From the NCBI RefSeq assembly GCF_030272615.1, contig NC_081413.1:552986136-553050135 (forward strand): a stretch of 64,000 bases of DNA. The letters run 5' to 3'. Made by a program: the position numbers and the translations under genes. The notes below the pieces were generated by a model that was not told where the DNA came from, did not search any database, and was given only the letters and a program-made list of their open reading frames with translations. The DNA comes from Cryptomeria japonica (Eukaryota > Streptophyta > Pinopsida > Cupressales > Cupressaceae). Shown in pieces: positions 1 to 10,478 of this stretch. Every line of letters starts with the position of its first letter. Position 1 is the first letter of the stretch.

Positions 1-102
1 AAAGAGCATATTGCAGACATCTTCACTAAACCTTTGCATAAGGAATCATTTGAGTACTTCAGAGACAGATTGGGGGTTTCTGCCCCTCCAGTAGAGACCT
101 GA
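1..102 (+). CDS. 3' end of Ty1/copia pol (RNase H C-terminus), partial
   Basis: The window opens inside a reading frame of 33 codons ending in TGA at 100-102. It contains ADIFTKPL, followed by ESFEYFRDRLGV. This is the conserved tail of the copia reverse transcriptase-RNase H polyprotein, where 'ADIFTKPL' is a family signature. The rest of pol lies upstream of the window. No stop or frameshift is seen in these codons. The polypurine tracts and 3' LTR that follow are in the expected order for a plus-strand copia element. Confidence 0.9.
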   Translation, partial: KEHIADIFTKPLHKESFEYFRDRLGVSAPPVET

Positions 103-436
103 GTGATGCTGATTGGAATTAGTTTGGTATGCACAAATTGATTTGGTGGTGCTACTATACTCAGGGGGAGTAGTTAGCTATAAGAATCAAAGGAATTATG
201 ATTTTTCTTTGATATTCATGTCATACTTTTGGCATTGATGTCAAAGGGGGAGAGATATATGTGAAAAACAGAGCTTAACAAAATATCAGTCAAAGGGGGA
301 GAGATCAAAGCTTCATTGCTATATCACTTTGTGGGAGATTGTTGGTTGTCTTCCATTAGGGGAGACTTGTTTGGCATTGCTTAGCACTTGGATGTTTTTC
401 ACATCTAGTGTTGACATCAATGCCAAAGGGGGAGAT
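103..436 (+). other. copia 3' untranslated region with repeated polypurine tracts
   Basis: Non-coding stretch between the pol stop and the 3' LTR. The motif CAAAGGGGGAGA occurs at about 242-253 and 291-302, with close relatives at 161-170 (TCAGGGGGAG) and 424-435. The last copy directly abuts the LTR and is the best candidate plus-strand primer. Multiplied polypurine tracts before the 3' LTR are known from the Sirevirus branch of plant copia elements, so this may be one; that assignment is inference. Confidence 0.75.
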
Positions 437-1698
437 TGTTGGAAATTTGGAGGAATTGATTATGTGTTGCATTGATGTTTTTTCATTGATGGCAACACTG
501 GCTGTTTTGGTTGTTTATCAGTTTCTAGTTGGTTCCGGTAGAGTGGCTGGATTATGATATTGATCCGGTATGCTTTGGTTTGTGGAATTGTTTTGGATCT
601 ATCATTCATGTTATTCAAATGTGTATCACAATCAGTCAGTTCAAGATTTGATGACTCGGGAACTATCATTTGTTCTAGTAAGCCTTCTGGTTACCGGTAA
701 GGGTTTTACTGGTAGAGCTTTGTTGAAGATCTTTTGATGCACATGATAAGTGGTGTTGGTGCAGCTTCTAGATGGTTCTCAGGATGTTGTTGGTTATCTT
801 ATTCATGTTCCAATTCATCGGTGGTGTTGGATTTGGTTTATGGTGACCTATTTTGGGTTTAGTGTTATCTAGGTTATGGACCGGTTTATGTAACGTGCTG
901 GAGGATGTTCTTGATGCATTATCGATGAGATTTAATGATTGGTTTACATTGTTTTTGGCTTAAGCCAACTTGGTTGATCATAGGATTGTGGGTTTATATT
1001 ATGAATTTATTGTATTATCTTTTAGGTGACCGACCTAATTGTTTAGGTCCTAGGTTGGTATAAATATGATGTAAGATCTCTTTGTAGATCATGGGCATAT
1101 GGGATCAAGGTTATGGGATTATCTATGTGTGAATAATATTGTAATCATATGCAGAAGGTTTGGTCGATCATAGGTGATTGAATTGGGTTGATAAGAGAGT
1201 TTTAAGGCCTCTGGTGCTGAGCTTAACCGAAACTATAATCAGGCATAGGAGATGTTATCTTTGCAGTTCACTCTTCATTCCGGATTGTAGTATAGATTTA
1301 TTTTGTAGTCAATGAGGCTCCTTTTTGTGATGATCAGTGTGCTCTAGGTTGTTGGCCTTCCTGCATGTGCAAGCTCCTTATATTGTAATCACATATTTAC
1401 TACAAAAGTATTATCTAACCATGGGTAGGCTTCCCACCATGGTTTTTCCCTTTACCAAGTTTTCCATGTACAAATCTTGGTGTCATGTGTTCTGGATGAA
1501 TGGTAATTGTTATGTGATTTATGTTTATGTTTAATTTCTATATCAGTTATTTTGGCATTTGGTTTATGCATTGTGGTATTGAGTTTATGTGTTTCGGTAA
1601 TAAGGTTTTGAATGCTTAAAGTTCTATAATCTGGTGACAACTGATTCACCACCACCCCCCCCTCTCAGTTGTCCTCTGGTTATCTAGGTTGTCTAACA
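437..1698 (+). mobile_element. 3' LTR of a Ty1/copia retrotransposon
   Basis: Begins TGTTGG directly after the polypurine tract and ends CTAACA, so the ends form a short imperfect inverted repeat with canonical TG...CA. The length is about 1.26 kb. A TATA-like box (1059-1067) lies in the middle. The 5' LTR is outside the window, so age and target-site duplication cannot be judged; the flanking CTTTC at 1699-1703 would be one side of the TSD. Helicase-like sequence resumes right after the LTR, so the element probably inserted into that relic. Confidence 0.8.
1059..1067 (+). promoter_or_regulatory. LTR TATA box
   Basis: TATAAATAT inside the copia LTR, about 620 bp from its start. This is a plausible U3 promoter TATA box. 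It is assigned by motif and position only. Confidence 0.5.
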
Positions 1699-1968
1699 CT
1701 TTCCAAATATGTTGTAATAAAATATGCAACAAAAGAATATAAAAAGCTCATAAACGTAGCACCAGATGATGAATTTTATAATCATTGAAAACATTGATGA
1801 TTTAGTTATAAGATCACACAAAAGGCTTCAAACTGAGATAGTTATAAACAGAGACATTAGAAATCAAGAAACATGCCACATGTTATTAGAACTTCCATTG
1901 GTAGAGATTAGTAGAACATTTGTCAATATAAATGTATCATATGAGGTTTCAAACTTATACCTATTAGT

Positions 1969-3391
1969 TGTAGACACATAAATCTATCCACTAAATTAAA
2001 TAAATATTTGATATTTACTTGATACACTAATATTCCTCTATTAATTAAAATCACATTTAATTCATTCATTCAATCCCCATTCTGCTATTTTAATTAAATA
2101 AATTACATAAATTTATTTAAATTAAAAATCTCTATCTATAACCCAATTATTAAATAAATCTAATTTATTTAATTTCCCTCATTCCTCTCATTTAAATAAA
2201 TCAACATTTATTTAAAAACACAAATCAAATTCACCTTTTTAATAAATGTTTATTTAAATCTCTAAATCTCACCCCACTTGCATTCTCCTACACATGCAAG
2301 TAGCGCTAATAAATAGATTTTATTTCTAAATAAAATCCTATTTTCTCTCACCCACCAAACCCCCTTCTAGACTCTTCTAAACCCTTCTAATTAGCCTAAT
2401 TCATCTCCTAGTTATTGTCACATTCCTAAGAAAAGAGAAGTCACTTCTCAAAGCCTCCAAAGTCTTTGAAATGCATTAAAGGCCTTATGTCCTCAACAAG
2501 TTAACCCCCAAAGTCTTCCAAACCATTTATGGCTCTTACATAACCATTAATTGTTAACTCAACTTGCCCACATGGTTAGAGGCTTTCCCTCTAACTCAAC
2601 CCTCATTTAACTCATGGGTCTCTTCAAGCATTCATTGCTTTGATCATGGTTATCTCCATTAACTCTTGCACAAGAGTTTATCCATTGGATAAAAGCTTTA
2701 TCCTCTAACTCAAGCCTAACCAAACCCTCCTAGGGTAACCTTCATGTCATCTCAAGCATTTAATGCTTCTTCCCTCTCCTCTCAAGCCATCTCATGTTGA
2801 CACTTGTCATCATGGGATTGGGTTGAAAGCCATCACATGGATCACAAACCCATCAATCCTAGCCCTTCACAAGCCCACTCAATCTTGACCATCCATTGCC
2901 CTATTTCCCCTATAAATAGAGCTCTTATTCTTCATTTTCAGAATCAAAAGTCTTTTGTGCATCAAACTTATAGTCATTTTAGAGAGAGCATTAAGATGCA
3001 TTTGCATTGTTATACTAAGATTCACATAGACTAATTAGGTGCTTTCTCATAGTAAATAATTTACACTTGCATAAGAATTTATTTTCATTTTTACAACCAT
3101 CTTGAATCTTCCTATGACATCCATGGATAGTGCTAAAAGTTGAGAGCTACACTCATGTGGGACTTGGAGAGGAGAGGAACAAGGGAGGAACATCTATGAG
3201 AATTTTGGGGAGCATCTTGAGGGGTTTTCTTTGCCTTTTTCGTTTATGTATGCTCTTTATTGTGTGCTTTATATATTTCTTGATATGCATCTTAAGGTTT
3301 TTAAGTTCATTTGTATTTCATTTTGGTTGTAACTAATCTACTAACATTTGAACTTGTGTTTTATGCCTTGTGCCCCTTTTGACGTGCATCA
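1969..3391 (+). mobile_element. Solo LTR, family A, with TSD TTAGT
   Basis: Starts TGTAGACA and ends GCATCA. It is flanked by perfect 5-bp duplications, TTAGT at 1964-1968 and 3392-3396, which is the signature of LTR-retrotransposon integration. There is no internal domain, so this is a solo LTR produced by recombination between two LTRs. A TATA box is at 2911-2919. The short frame at 2804-3034 also appears in the related LTR at 5927-7230, but it lies across the U3/R region and is probably not a gene. Confidence 0.85.
2911..2919 (+). promoter_or_regulatory. TATA box of solo LTR A
   Basis: TATAAATAG preceded by a C-run. The same box is conserved on the minus strand of the sister LTR at 6347-6357, so it is probably the U3 promoter. 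Confidence 0.55.
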
Positions 3392-5190
3392 TTAGTATTT
3401 GAGAGAACAATGGAGAACAGACAAAATATTTTGTTCATGGATATTAAATTAGGTATTTTTTATGTAATTTTTCATATTGATTATTGTGTCTAGATCGTGG
3501 ATACATAATCCTAAACAAAAAATACATAACAAATATAAGACAAGACAAAGAGAAAGTATTGTCATACTTTTTCCTAGGCTTGTATCCATTCCTCGACATG
3601 AGTTAGATAAATGGATTGACTTTTTTTTATTTGAGTTATTGCTACATACAAATCATTTTGTGACATATGAAGATATTTTGGTCATGACAATGACTATATA
3701 ATAGAAAAGTGAGAGTTATTCAATTATAATCATTGGCATGTGGAACAAACAATTATTATTAAATGTTGAAAATACTAGTGATATTGAAGTTGAGGATAAC
3801 AAAGCTATTTAAGTAGATATTACAAAGCATGAATAGAAAATTATATATAGACTATATCATGGTTAGAATATGCAAATTTCTAAAGTAGATATGTCGAGGA
3901 GAAGAGACATTGATAGACAGACATACTAGTCTAATGAATATTTTGCACCTAAAGAGTACACAAGTAAAGCAATAAATTTCACAAGGAGCATGAGAGATCA
4001 TGGGTCTCATACATGATGATATACCATAATGTATTAACTACAAAACCCTTAGTGATAAACAAAAAAAGGTATTCAATATAATTATGTCACGCTATCATAA
4101 GAATCAAAATGCATTGTCATCACTCGTGATAATTCAAAGAACAAATAAACTAGGAAAGTCACATTTGATTGGTGCCATTATTTAAACTCTCGATAATGCA
4201 ATGATACCATGTCATTCTCCCCTTCTATTTCTTGCACCAACTAGAGTTGCAACATTCAATATAAGATCTTCCATAGTTTATTCAAAATCAAGAGTGCTAA
4301 TAAGAGATATTTCTTGACTAGGAAGAAGAATACTAAAAAAGTTTTCAGTAAGATATAATACATATCAAATACATTCTGATTAATGAAATAAGTTTCATTG
4401 GTCAAAACTTGTCAGAGAACATAGATTGTCAACTTCGACAAGCATTCTCATAAAGTGCAAATGTAAGCTTTGCAAATATGTACCTAAATTATCTTGATTA
4501 ATAAAAAGAACTATTTATATTCTAATACACGCAATTCATATGTTTAAGTTTCTACAATTTAATAGTATATAATTTTGAAAATAATTGCTATTAATTATCT
4601 TTTAGCTATATCTATGATTTTGGTTGGAGATTTGGGCCAATTGCCTCCAATTAATGATAGATTAGTATATGATAGCCATGGACATGGGCTAAGTTATCGT
4701 GGGAAGAAATTAAAATTATAGCTATTTTACATATATTCATACAAGATGAAAAACGTCTAGCAACAAATATTTCCTCAACTTCTAATGAATCTAAGAGATG
4801 CAAACCCAATAATTAATGATTGGAAGTTGCTTATGACAATAACCATTATTAGTATAGATACAACAAGCAACGAGGAATTTTACAATGGTGTTTATTTTTT
4901 ATCCACAAATGGTGATATTTATAATCATAACAAGGAAAGGTTATATTCATTGTTACATCCTATTGCACAAAGTGTTGCAACAAAAGTGAGAAGTGTTAAT
5001 GTAGCTAAAGGATGTCCAAATGATGAGCTTGATGTGGAATTATTGACCAATAAAAATGTAAGGGTAATGTTGACTTCAAATATTTGGATATACAAACATG
5101 ATTAATGATAAGAGATTTCCAAGTACAATATTTTTGTTGATGTTGAATGTGGAGTGCAGTGGCTAGTTATTTACATTTTTTATTTGCAAG

Positions 5191-5926
5191 TTTTAGTGTA
5201 ATTTATTAGTAATCAAATGTATCATCATTATGGAAGGTCACAATTATCAATTGATTTTTCAATTGAATAATGGTTGATTGCAAATGCAATGTAATACTAA
5301 GATAAAATATGTAATTATTAAAAAAATTATAACAATATTATTTAAAATTATTGCATACTATAGAAATAATCTTTAATAAACTGTTATATATTGGAGATTA
5401 TTAAATAAAACCATTAAAGATTTATAAAAATTATAACTAGAATATTTTAACTATAGAATTTTTTATTTTTTTTCACACATCAATATATTATTTGGCAAAG
5501 AATTAATAACATGAAGATAGAAAACTATCCAAAATAAGGTAAATAATAGTCTTACAATATCATTGCTTAATCAATAATCCATATTAATATATTTGTAGCA
5601 CAAACTATAATTTAATATAACTATTTCAAAAGCTCAAAATTAGTTAATACATTTGATATGTTACAACAAATATTTGTTATTTTTATATAATAATAAAACA
5701 TTTATATTAATTCGTTTTAATATATTTAATTTGTATTTACAATATTTTTCATTCTCATGTTTGATTTCAGTAATTAAATTGATAAAAAAAACTCGTGGTA
5801 AACTAAAAAATATCTTTAAAAAATAAAAATGAATAGTTTTATCTGAAAAATCTCAAATAATTGCTACTCTAAAATTTTCTAAGAAAACTATTTTAAAATG
5901 AACACGGGATTCTACAACATACTAAT
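5191..5926. other. AT-rich spacer, no gene seen
   Basis: Very AT-rich sequence between the helicase relic and the second solo LTR. No frame with recognisable similarity is visible. It may hold the decayed 3' end of the helicase-bearing element. The last five bases, CTAAT (5922-5926), are the left target site of the next LTR. Confidence 0.6.
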
Positions 5927-7230
5927 TGATGTTGATAGAAATGGGTACAAGTCACAAACAAAGTTCAACATTAGTATGTTAGCTCCGACCAAAAACCATA
6001 ACCAAATGAACTAAAAACCATTTCAAAACATATCAAAAGAGATTTTAAAAACATGAAAGAAGCTTTAACAAAGAAAGAAAGGTGAAGAGCCTTCCTAAGG
6101 TGCATCCATGATGCCTTGTGATGCTTCTCCCTTGTTTCCCCCCTCTCCAAGTTCCAAATGAATGAAGCTCTCAGCTTTTAGCACTATCCATGGATGTCAT
6201 ATGGAGATTCAAGATAGTTGGAAATGATAAACAAATGTTATGCAAATGCAAATAATGATGCTATGAAAAAGCTCTAGTTATCTATGTAAGCTTCACTATA
6301 ATAACAATGCTCTAATGCTTCCCTCCTTTGTTTGAGGAGAAGGGTTCTATTTATAGGAAAAATAGAAGATTGAATGGTCAAGATTGATCTAGTTTGTGGA
6401 GGGCCAAGATTGCATGATTCATGATCCATGTGATGGTTTTCAACCCAATCCCATGATGACAAGTATTAGCATGAGATGCCTTGAGAGGAGAGGGAATGAG
6501 CATTTAATGCTTCAGAAGACATGAGGGTAACATCATGTGGTTATTAGATAAAGCTTTTATCCAAGGGTAAGGTTATTATCCAATGGGTAAACTCTCGTGC
6601 AAAGTTTACCCATGGTTAAGCCTTGACTAAAGGGTCAAGACCCATGTGGGTTGGAGTGTTGAAGAAAGAAAGTATTTATGACTCTGTAAGAGTCTTAAAT
6701 GGGTGAGCTGATGGGTTGAGGGTTAATCCTAGATTAGGATTGTGAAAATGATTAGAATAGGGGTTAGACTAAATTCGAAGGGGTTAGAAGAATCTAGAAA
6801 GGGATTAGAAGAATCTAGAAAAATCTAGAAAGAGGAGGGTGTGGATAAATAGGATTTGTTTAAATAAAAATCTATCTAAATGTGCAACTTGCATTTGTAG
6901 GAGAATGCAAGTCGATGAGTCATTTTTAAATAAATATTGATTTATTTAAAAAGGGGATTTGATTTTTAAATAAATATTGATTTATGATTTTTAAATAAAT
7001 GTTAAATTTATTTAAATACGAGAAAAGGGGTGAATATTAAATAAATTAGATTTATTTAATAACTTGGACTATAATTAGTAATTAAATAAATTGATGAATT
7101 TTATTTAACTAAAATAGCAGAATAGGCTAAGGTGAATTAATTAAATGTCCATTTAACTAATAGAGGAATATTAGTCATTAAATAAATATTTAATATTCAT
7201 TTAATTAGTAGACAAATTTATTTGTCTACA
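5927..7230 (-). mobile_element. Solo LTR, family A, minus strand, TSD CTAAT/CTAAC
   Basis: Read on the minus strand it starts TGTAGACA and ends CATCA, like the LTR at 1969-3391. It shares the TATA segment (6347-6357), the segment around ATGACATCCATGGATAG, and the AT-rich 5' part. It is flanked by CTAAT (5922-5926) and CTAAC (7231-7235), a 5-bp TSD with one mismatch. No internal region is present. Its outer end carries a terminal palindrome (7208-7229, 10-bp arms) that the other copy lacks. The two copies are independent insertions, not the LTRs of one element, because they are inverted and have different TSDs. Confidence 0.8.
6347..6357 (-). promoter_or_regulatory. TATA box of solo LTR A (minus strand)
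   Basis: CCTATAAATAG on the minus strand, at the position equivalent to the TATA box of the plus-strand sister LTR. Confidence 0.5.
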
Positions 7231-7235
7231 CTAAC

Positions 7236-10200
7236 AATACTAAATTGAAAAAGCTAGAGGTGTATGAAATGGAGAATTGGAAATAGACAACTCCTCTAAT
7301 AGAATTCAGACTAGACTTTACCAACATGAATACAACTCTTCTAATAGATTTCAGATTAGATTTGAGCAACATGAATATATAAAATGCTTTTCTAGTTCTC
7401 TTAGTTTAGTGTTTTGTTGGGTAAATTGCCAAAACAATTTTCTACATCTAAAGCAAGGAGCATCAACACAACCAATATTTTCTTCTTTATGACAATTCAT
7501 GTTCATGCTGCTTGTTCATAAAATTGAAATGTCCACCATAACTTGATGTAGAGGGTATCAGGTAAAATAAAGAATTTAAACTACAAGTTTCAAAAACAAA
7601 GTATATATATATTTTTTTGTCATTTGTTTTAAATAATGTTATTTTGACAAGGTAAGTTCAAATTTAGTCAAACTAATTGGAGGATAATTTGGAGTTAAAA
7701 AACATGTTTTAGTTGTCTTTGGTAGTACATTCTCCTTGTTTAGTAATGAAGCTAAACATAATTGCTGAATTTATTTTTTGTGATCTAGATGCCAATGAAG
7801 AAAAGGACTTTGAGAGGACTTGTCTAGACATTGGCTTAGACAAGAAAAAGAAATTAGTGAAGACTATAGAAGCAATTTCCAATCTAAGTAAAGGTTAGAT
7901 AACTTGGCAAGAACTACATTATTTTTATGTCATAAGTGCATTGGTTGCATACATTTATGAGCTATGTTTTAATATTTAATTAATATATGCAAACATATAT
8001 TATTCACAGAATAATAATATAAAAATATTAAATAATAATTAGAATATAAAATATTCTCATTTGGTAAAATATCCTTTATAATATTCCATAGGATGCATGG
8101 AAAATATATTCTATAGGATGCATTGAAAATATCGAATCAAACAAAAAATTTATCTACAAAATATTGAATTAACATGTGTCAAAGAAGACTAACAGGTGGG
8201 CAGGAGAAGAATCAGAGGATTTAAGTTGAGTAGAGAAGATACATGCAGTTGGGCATGTGGAACACTATTTCAGAAGTTGTTCGTATTGGTTTTTGTTTTT
8301 TTAATATTCTAATTTTCACAATATTGTTCTTCTTCGATGCTACACTTGTGTTGTTTTCTCAAGCTCTATGAGACCATGGCTGATGTTTTATGCTAAATTA
8401 AGTCAGTCAATATTCAAGAGTGGATCCTATTTTACAAAAAGAGACCTTGAAGAAACACAAGATTATTTCCTATTTGGCTAGGGAAATGAGGATTCAGTTA
8501 TAATATGCAAGACAAATTCTAACTATTCTTTGCACTTGGAACATTAAGATGAACCTTACCAACTTCTTTTATGAAGTCTATCATGCATTAGATTGCATTA
8601 TGATAGACAAGCCATAGGAAGCTTTTTGATGTTTGGCCATCTATAGTTTCTCCAAACTTTGCAAGAAGGTTTTCTTGAAATATTTTCGTAGAAATGAAAT
8701 TTAGCGTGTGGTGTTTTTGAATCTAACTATGATAGCAACTTATCTCTAGTAGAAGAGATAAAAACATTTTTTTTCCTATTAATTGTTAATTAGTGTTATT
8801 TTCGACTATATTTTTTGTATTAGAAGAATCATATGCCTTTTCTTCTACTTGTTCAAAGTGGTTTTATTGTTCCTATACTAGAAAAAGTAGATGCATTCTC
8901 TTCTTATAGTTAGTTGTATTTCTCTAAAAGGAAAAAAATAAATTTATTTTATTTTCCAAATACTTACAGTTAGTTTCTTCCATATTTTCTCTACTAGAAT
9001 AAGCATTTTTGTTTTGTTTTTCGAGTGTTCAAACAAACATTCAGCTGTATTATCTCTACCAAAATAGTTAGATTATTTTTATTTGTCTAATAGTTATTCA
9101 AAATTAGTTTTGATTGTATTTCTTTGCTGGAAAAATTAGATGCGTACTAGTCTTCTGATTATATCATGACAAAGCAGGGTTCAAGTGAGAATGGTGATGC
9201 AAAAGATCCCAAGCCTACGGTATTAGTCACAGGTTTAGTTACTCTGGAACGAAAGGTTTAGGAAGTTTCGAAGGGTATCAAAATGCAGAGGTTGGAGGGG
9301 TGGAAAATCTAGCTTTACCTTTGGATTCCAATCTCAAATCTAGAGCATGGTAGGTGATAGTTTATGTAAGGGCCAGTATATGGTGCATTGAAAAAAAACT
9401 GAGCACACCACAGTTTGAATAGAGCTATAGGATACCATGTTTTTGGTTTAATGTTGTTGATTTGTGATATCAACTATTAAGTGACAATGGTTCTTATACA
9501 GGGAAAAAGGTTTGTAGGTTGAAGAATTCAAGATCCCTAAACAAAAAAATATATTTTAAAAAGTATATTAACAAGATTTGTTCTTTTAAGCTTTTCTTAT
9601 GAAATTTTTTCTTGTTTTTTCAAAAAAGTCAGAAATTTTGTTGGACCAAATTGATCTGTAAATCCCTTCAAATTTGGAGGAAATGCAAAATGATTGTTTG
9701 AAATATGGAAGGTTGCTTCCTCAAATTTATCATGTTATTTTTTATATTCTCCAAGAAGCTTCCACGGATTAACATAGCTAAAAAGGCTTGGTCTTAAACA
9801 ACAAAGTAAATTATTTCCTCTACAAGCTGAACAAAATGCATTTCAGAAAACATTAAATTTGAAGTCGAGAATAGTGAGCTTGTACAAAAAATAGAAGAAA
9901 TGAAACCCCTAAATTATAAAGGAAAATGTAGCATTTTCTCAAAAAAAACAATTGATTTCCCAACAATAAAGCCATAACTAACAATTGCACAATCACTGAA
10001 CAAATTCACAGGAATTGTGAAAACACTTAAAATGTATGATAAAAGATAGTTGTAAATTCTTTAGATCGAAAGCTTTATAGGAATCGAGAAAATACTCAAA
10101 ATGTATGATTAAAGATAGTTATAAACTCTCTACATCGAAAGCTTGAGAAAGATTAAATAATTAAAGATATAAAATGTAAAAATTTGCATACCATGAACAA

Positions 10201-10390
10201 CTACTTAATCTAATATTTAATATTGGAGATGAAAATCATGCATATATTTTTCACTAGATGCAACTTTAGATCAAGACAGAATCCTGGTGTTATTGTCGAG
10301 TAGGAGAATCGTAGAGCCCAAACATACATTCTGATGATGAAGATTGGATTTTTTAATACTGAAAATTGACTTGAAGCATGTCATAACCCT
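7236..10390. other. AT-rich intergenic stretch
   Basis: Mostly AT-rich DNA with no recognisable TE domain, apart from the possible exon at 7789-7893. Short open frames here have no family features. Segments around 8160-8420 and 9170-9400 are less AT-rich and could be old gene or TE debris, but nothing in them can be identified. Confidence 0.5.
7789..7893 (+). other. Possible orphan exon (35 codons)
   Basis: A 105-nt open block is preceded by a T-rich stretch ending in AG (7787-7788) and followed by GT (7894-7895). It enters and leaves in the same codon phase. The peptide is charged and helix-prone (NEEKDFERTCLDIGLDKKKK, then LVKTIEAIS). The base composition is richer in G than its surroundings. 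I do not recognise the family. It could be a gene fragment left in intergenic DNA or a chance open frame; no partner exons were found. Confidence 0.25.
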
Positions 10391-10478
10391 ATTGTTATTG
10401 TTATTGTTATTGTTATTTTTGTTGTTATTGTTGTTGTTGTTGTTGTTGTTATTGTTCTTGTTATTGTTATTGTTATTA
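10391..10478 (+). repeat. TTATTG/TTG microsatellite
   Basis: Runs of ATTGTT units grade into TTG units and back over about 88 bp, with few interruptions. It is a simple sequence repeat in non-coding DNA. Confidence 0.9.

Larger units (their letters stand above)
1699..5190 (+). pseudogene. Helitron/Pif1-type DNA helicase relic, interrupted by LTR insertions
   Basis: Several stretches, in order, match plant Helitron RepHel/Pif1-like helicases. These are a pre-helicase block with QETCHMLLELPLVEISRTF (about 1850-1915); a block with VILFPRL (about 3560-3590); a remnant Walker A, GKSHLIGAI (about 4153); SPLLFLAPTRVATFN (4216-4260); a Walker B-like VGDLGQLPP (about 4622-4650); and NVRVMLTSNIW (about 5055-5090). 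Stops and frameshifts separate them. A solo LTR (1969-3391) splits the relic, and the frame resumes cleanly after its TSD. The upstream part, where a Rep domain would sit, lies beyond the copia element. Helitron termini (5' TC, 3' CTRR hairpin) were not identified, so a captured Pif1 gene is the alternative. Confidence 0.75.

Noticed and set aside
3392-3405. TTAGTATTTGAG read as a tRNA primer site, making 1969-3391 a 5' LTR
   Set aside because: TTAGT is present on both sides of the LTR as a perfect 5-bp TSD, and helicase-like sequence continues after it. The resemblance to a primer site is coincidental.
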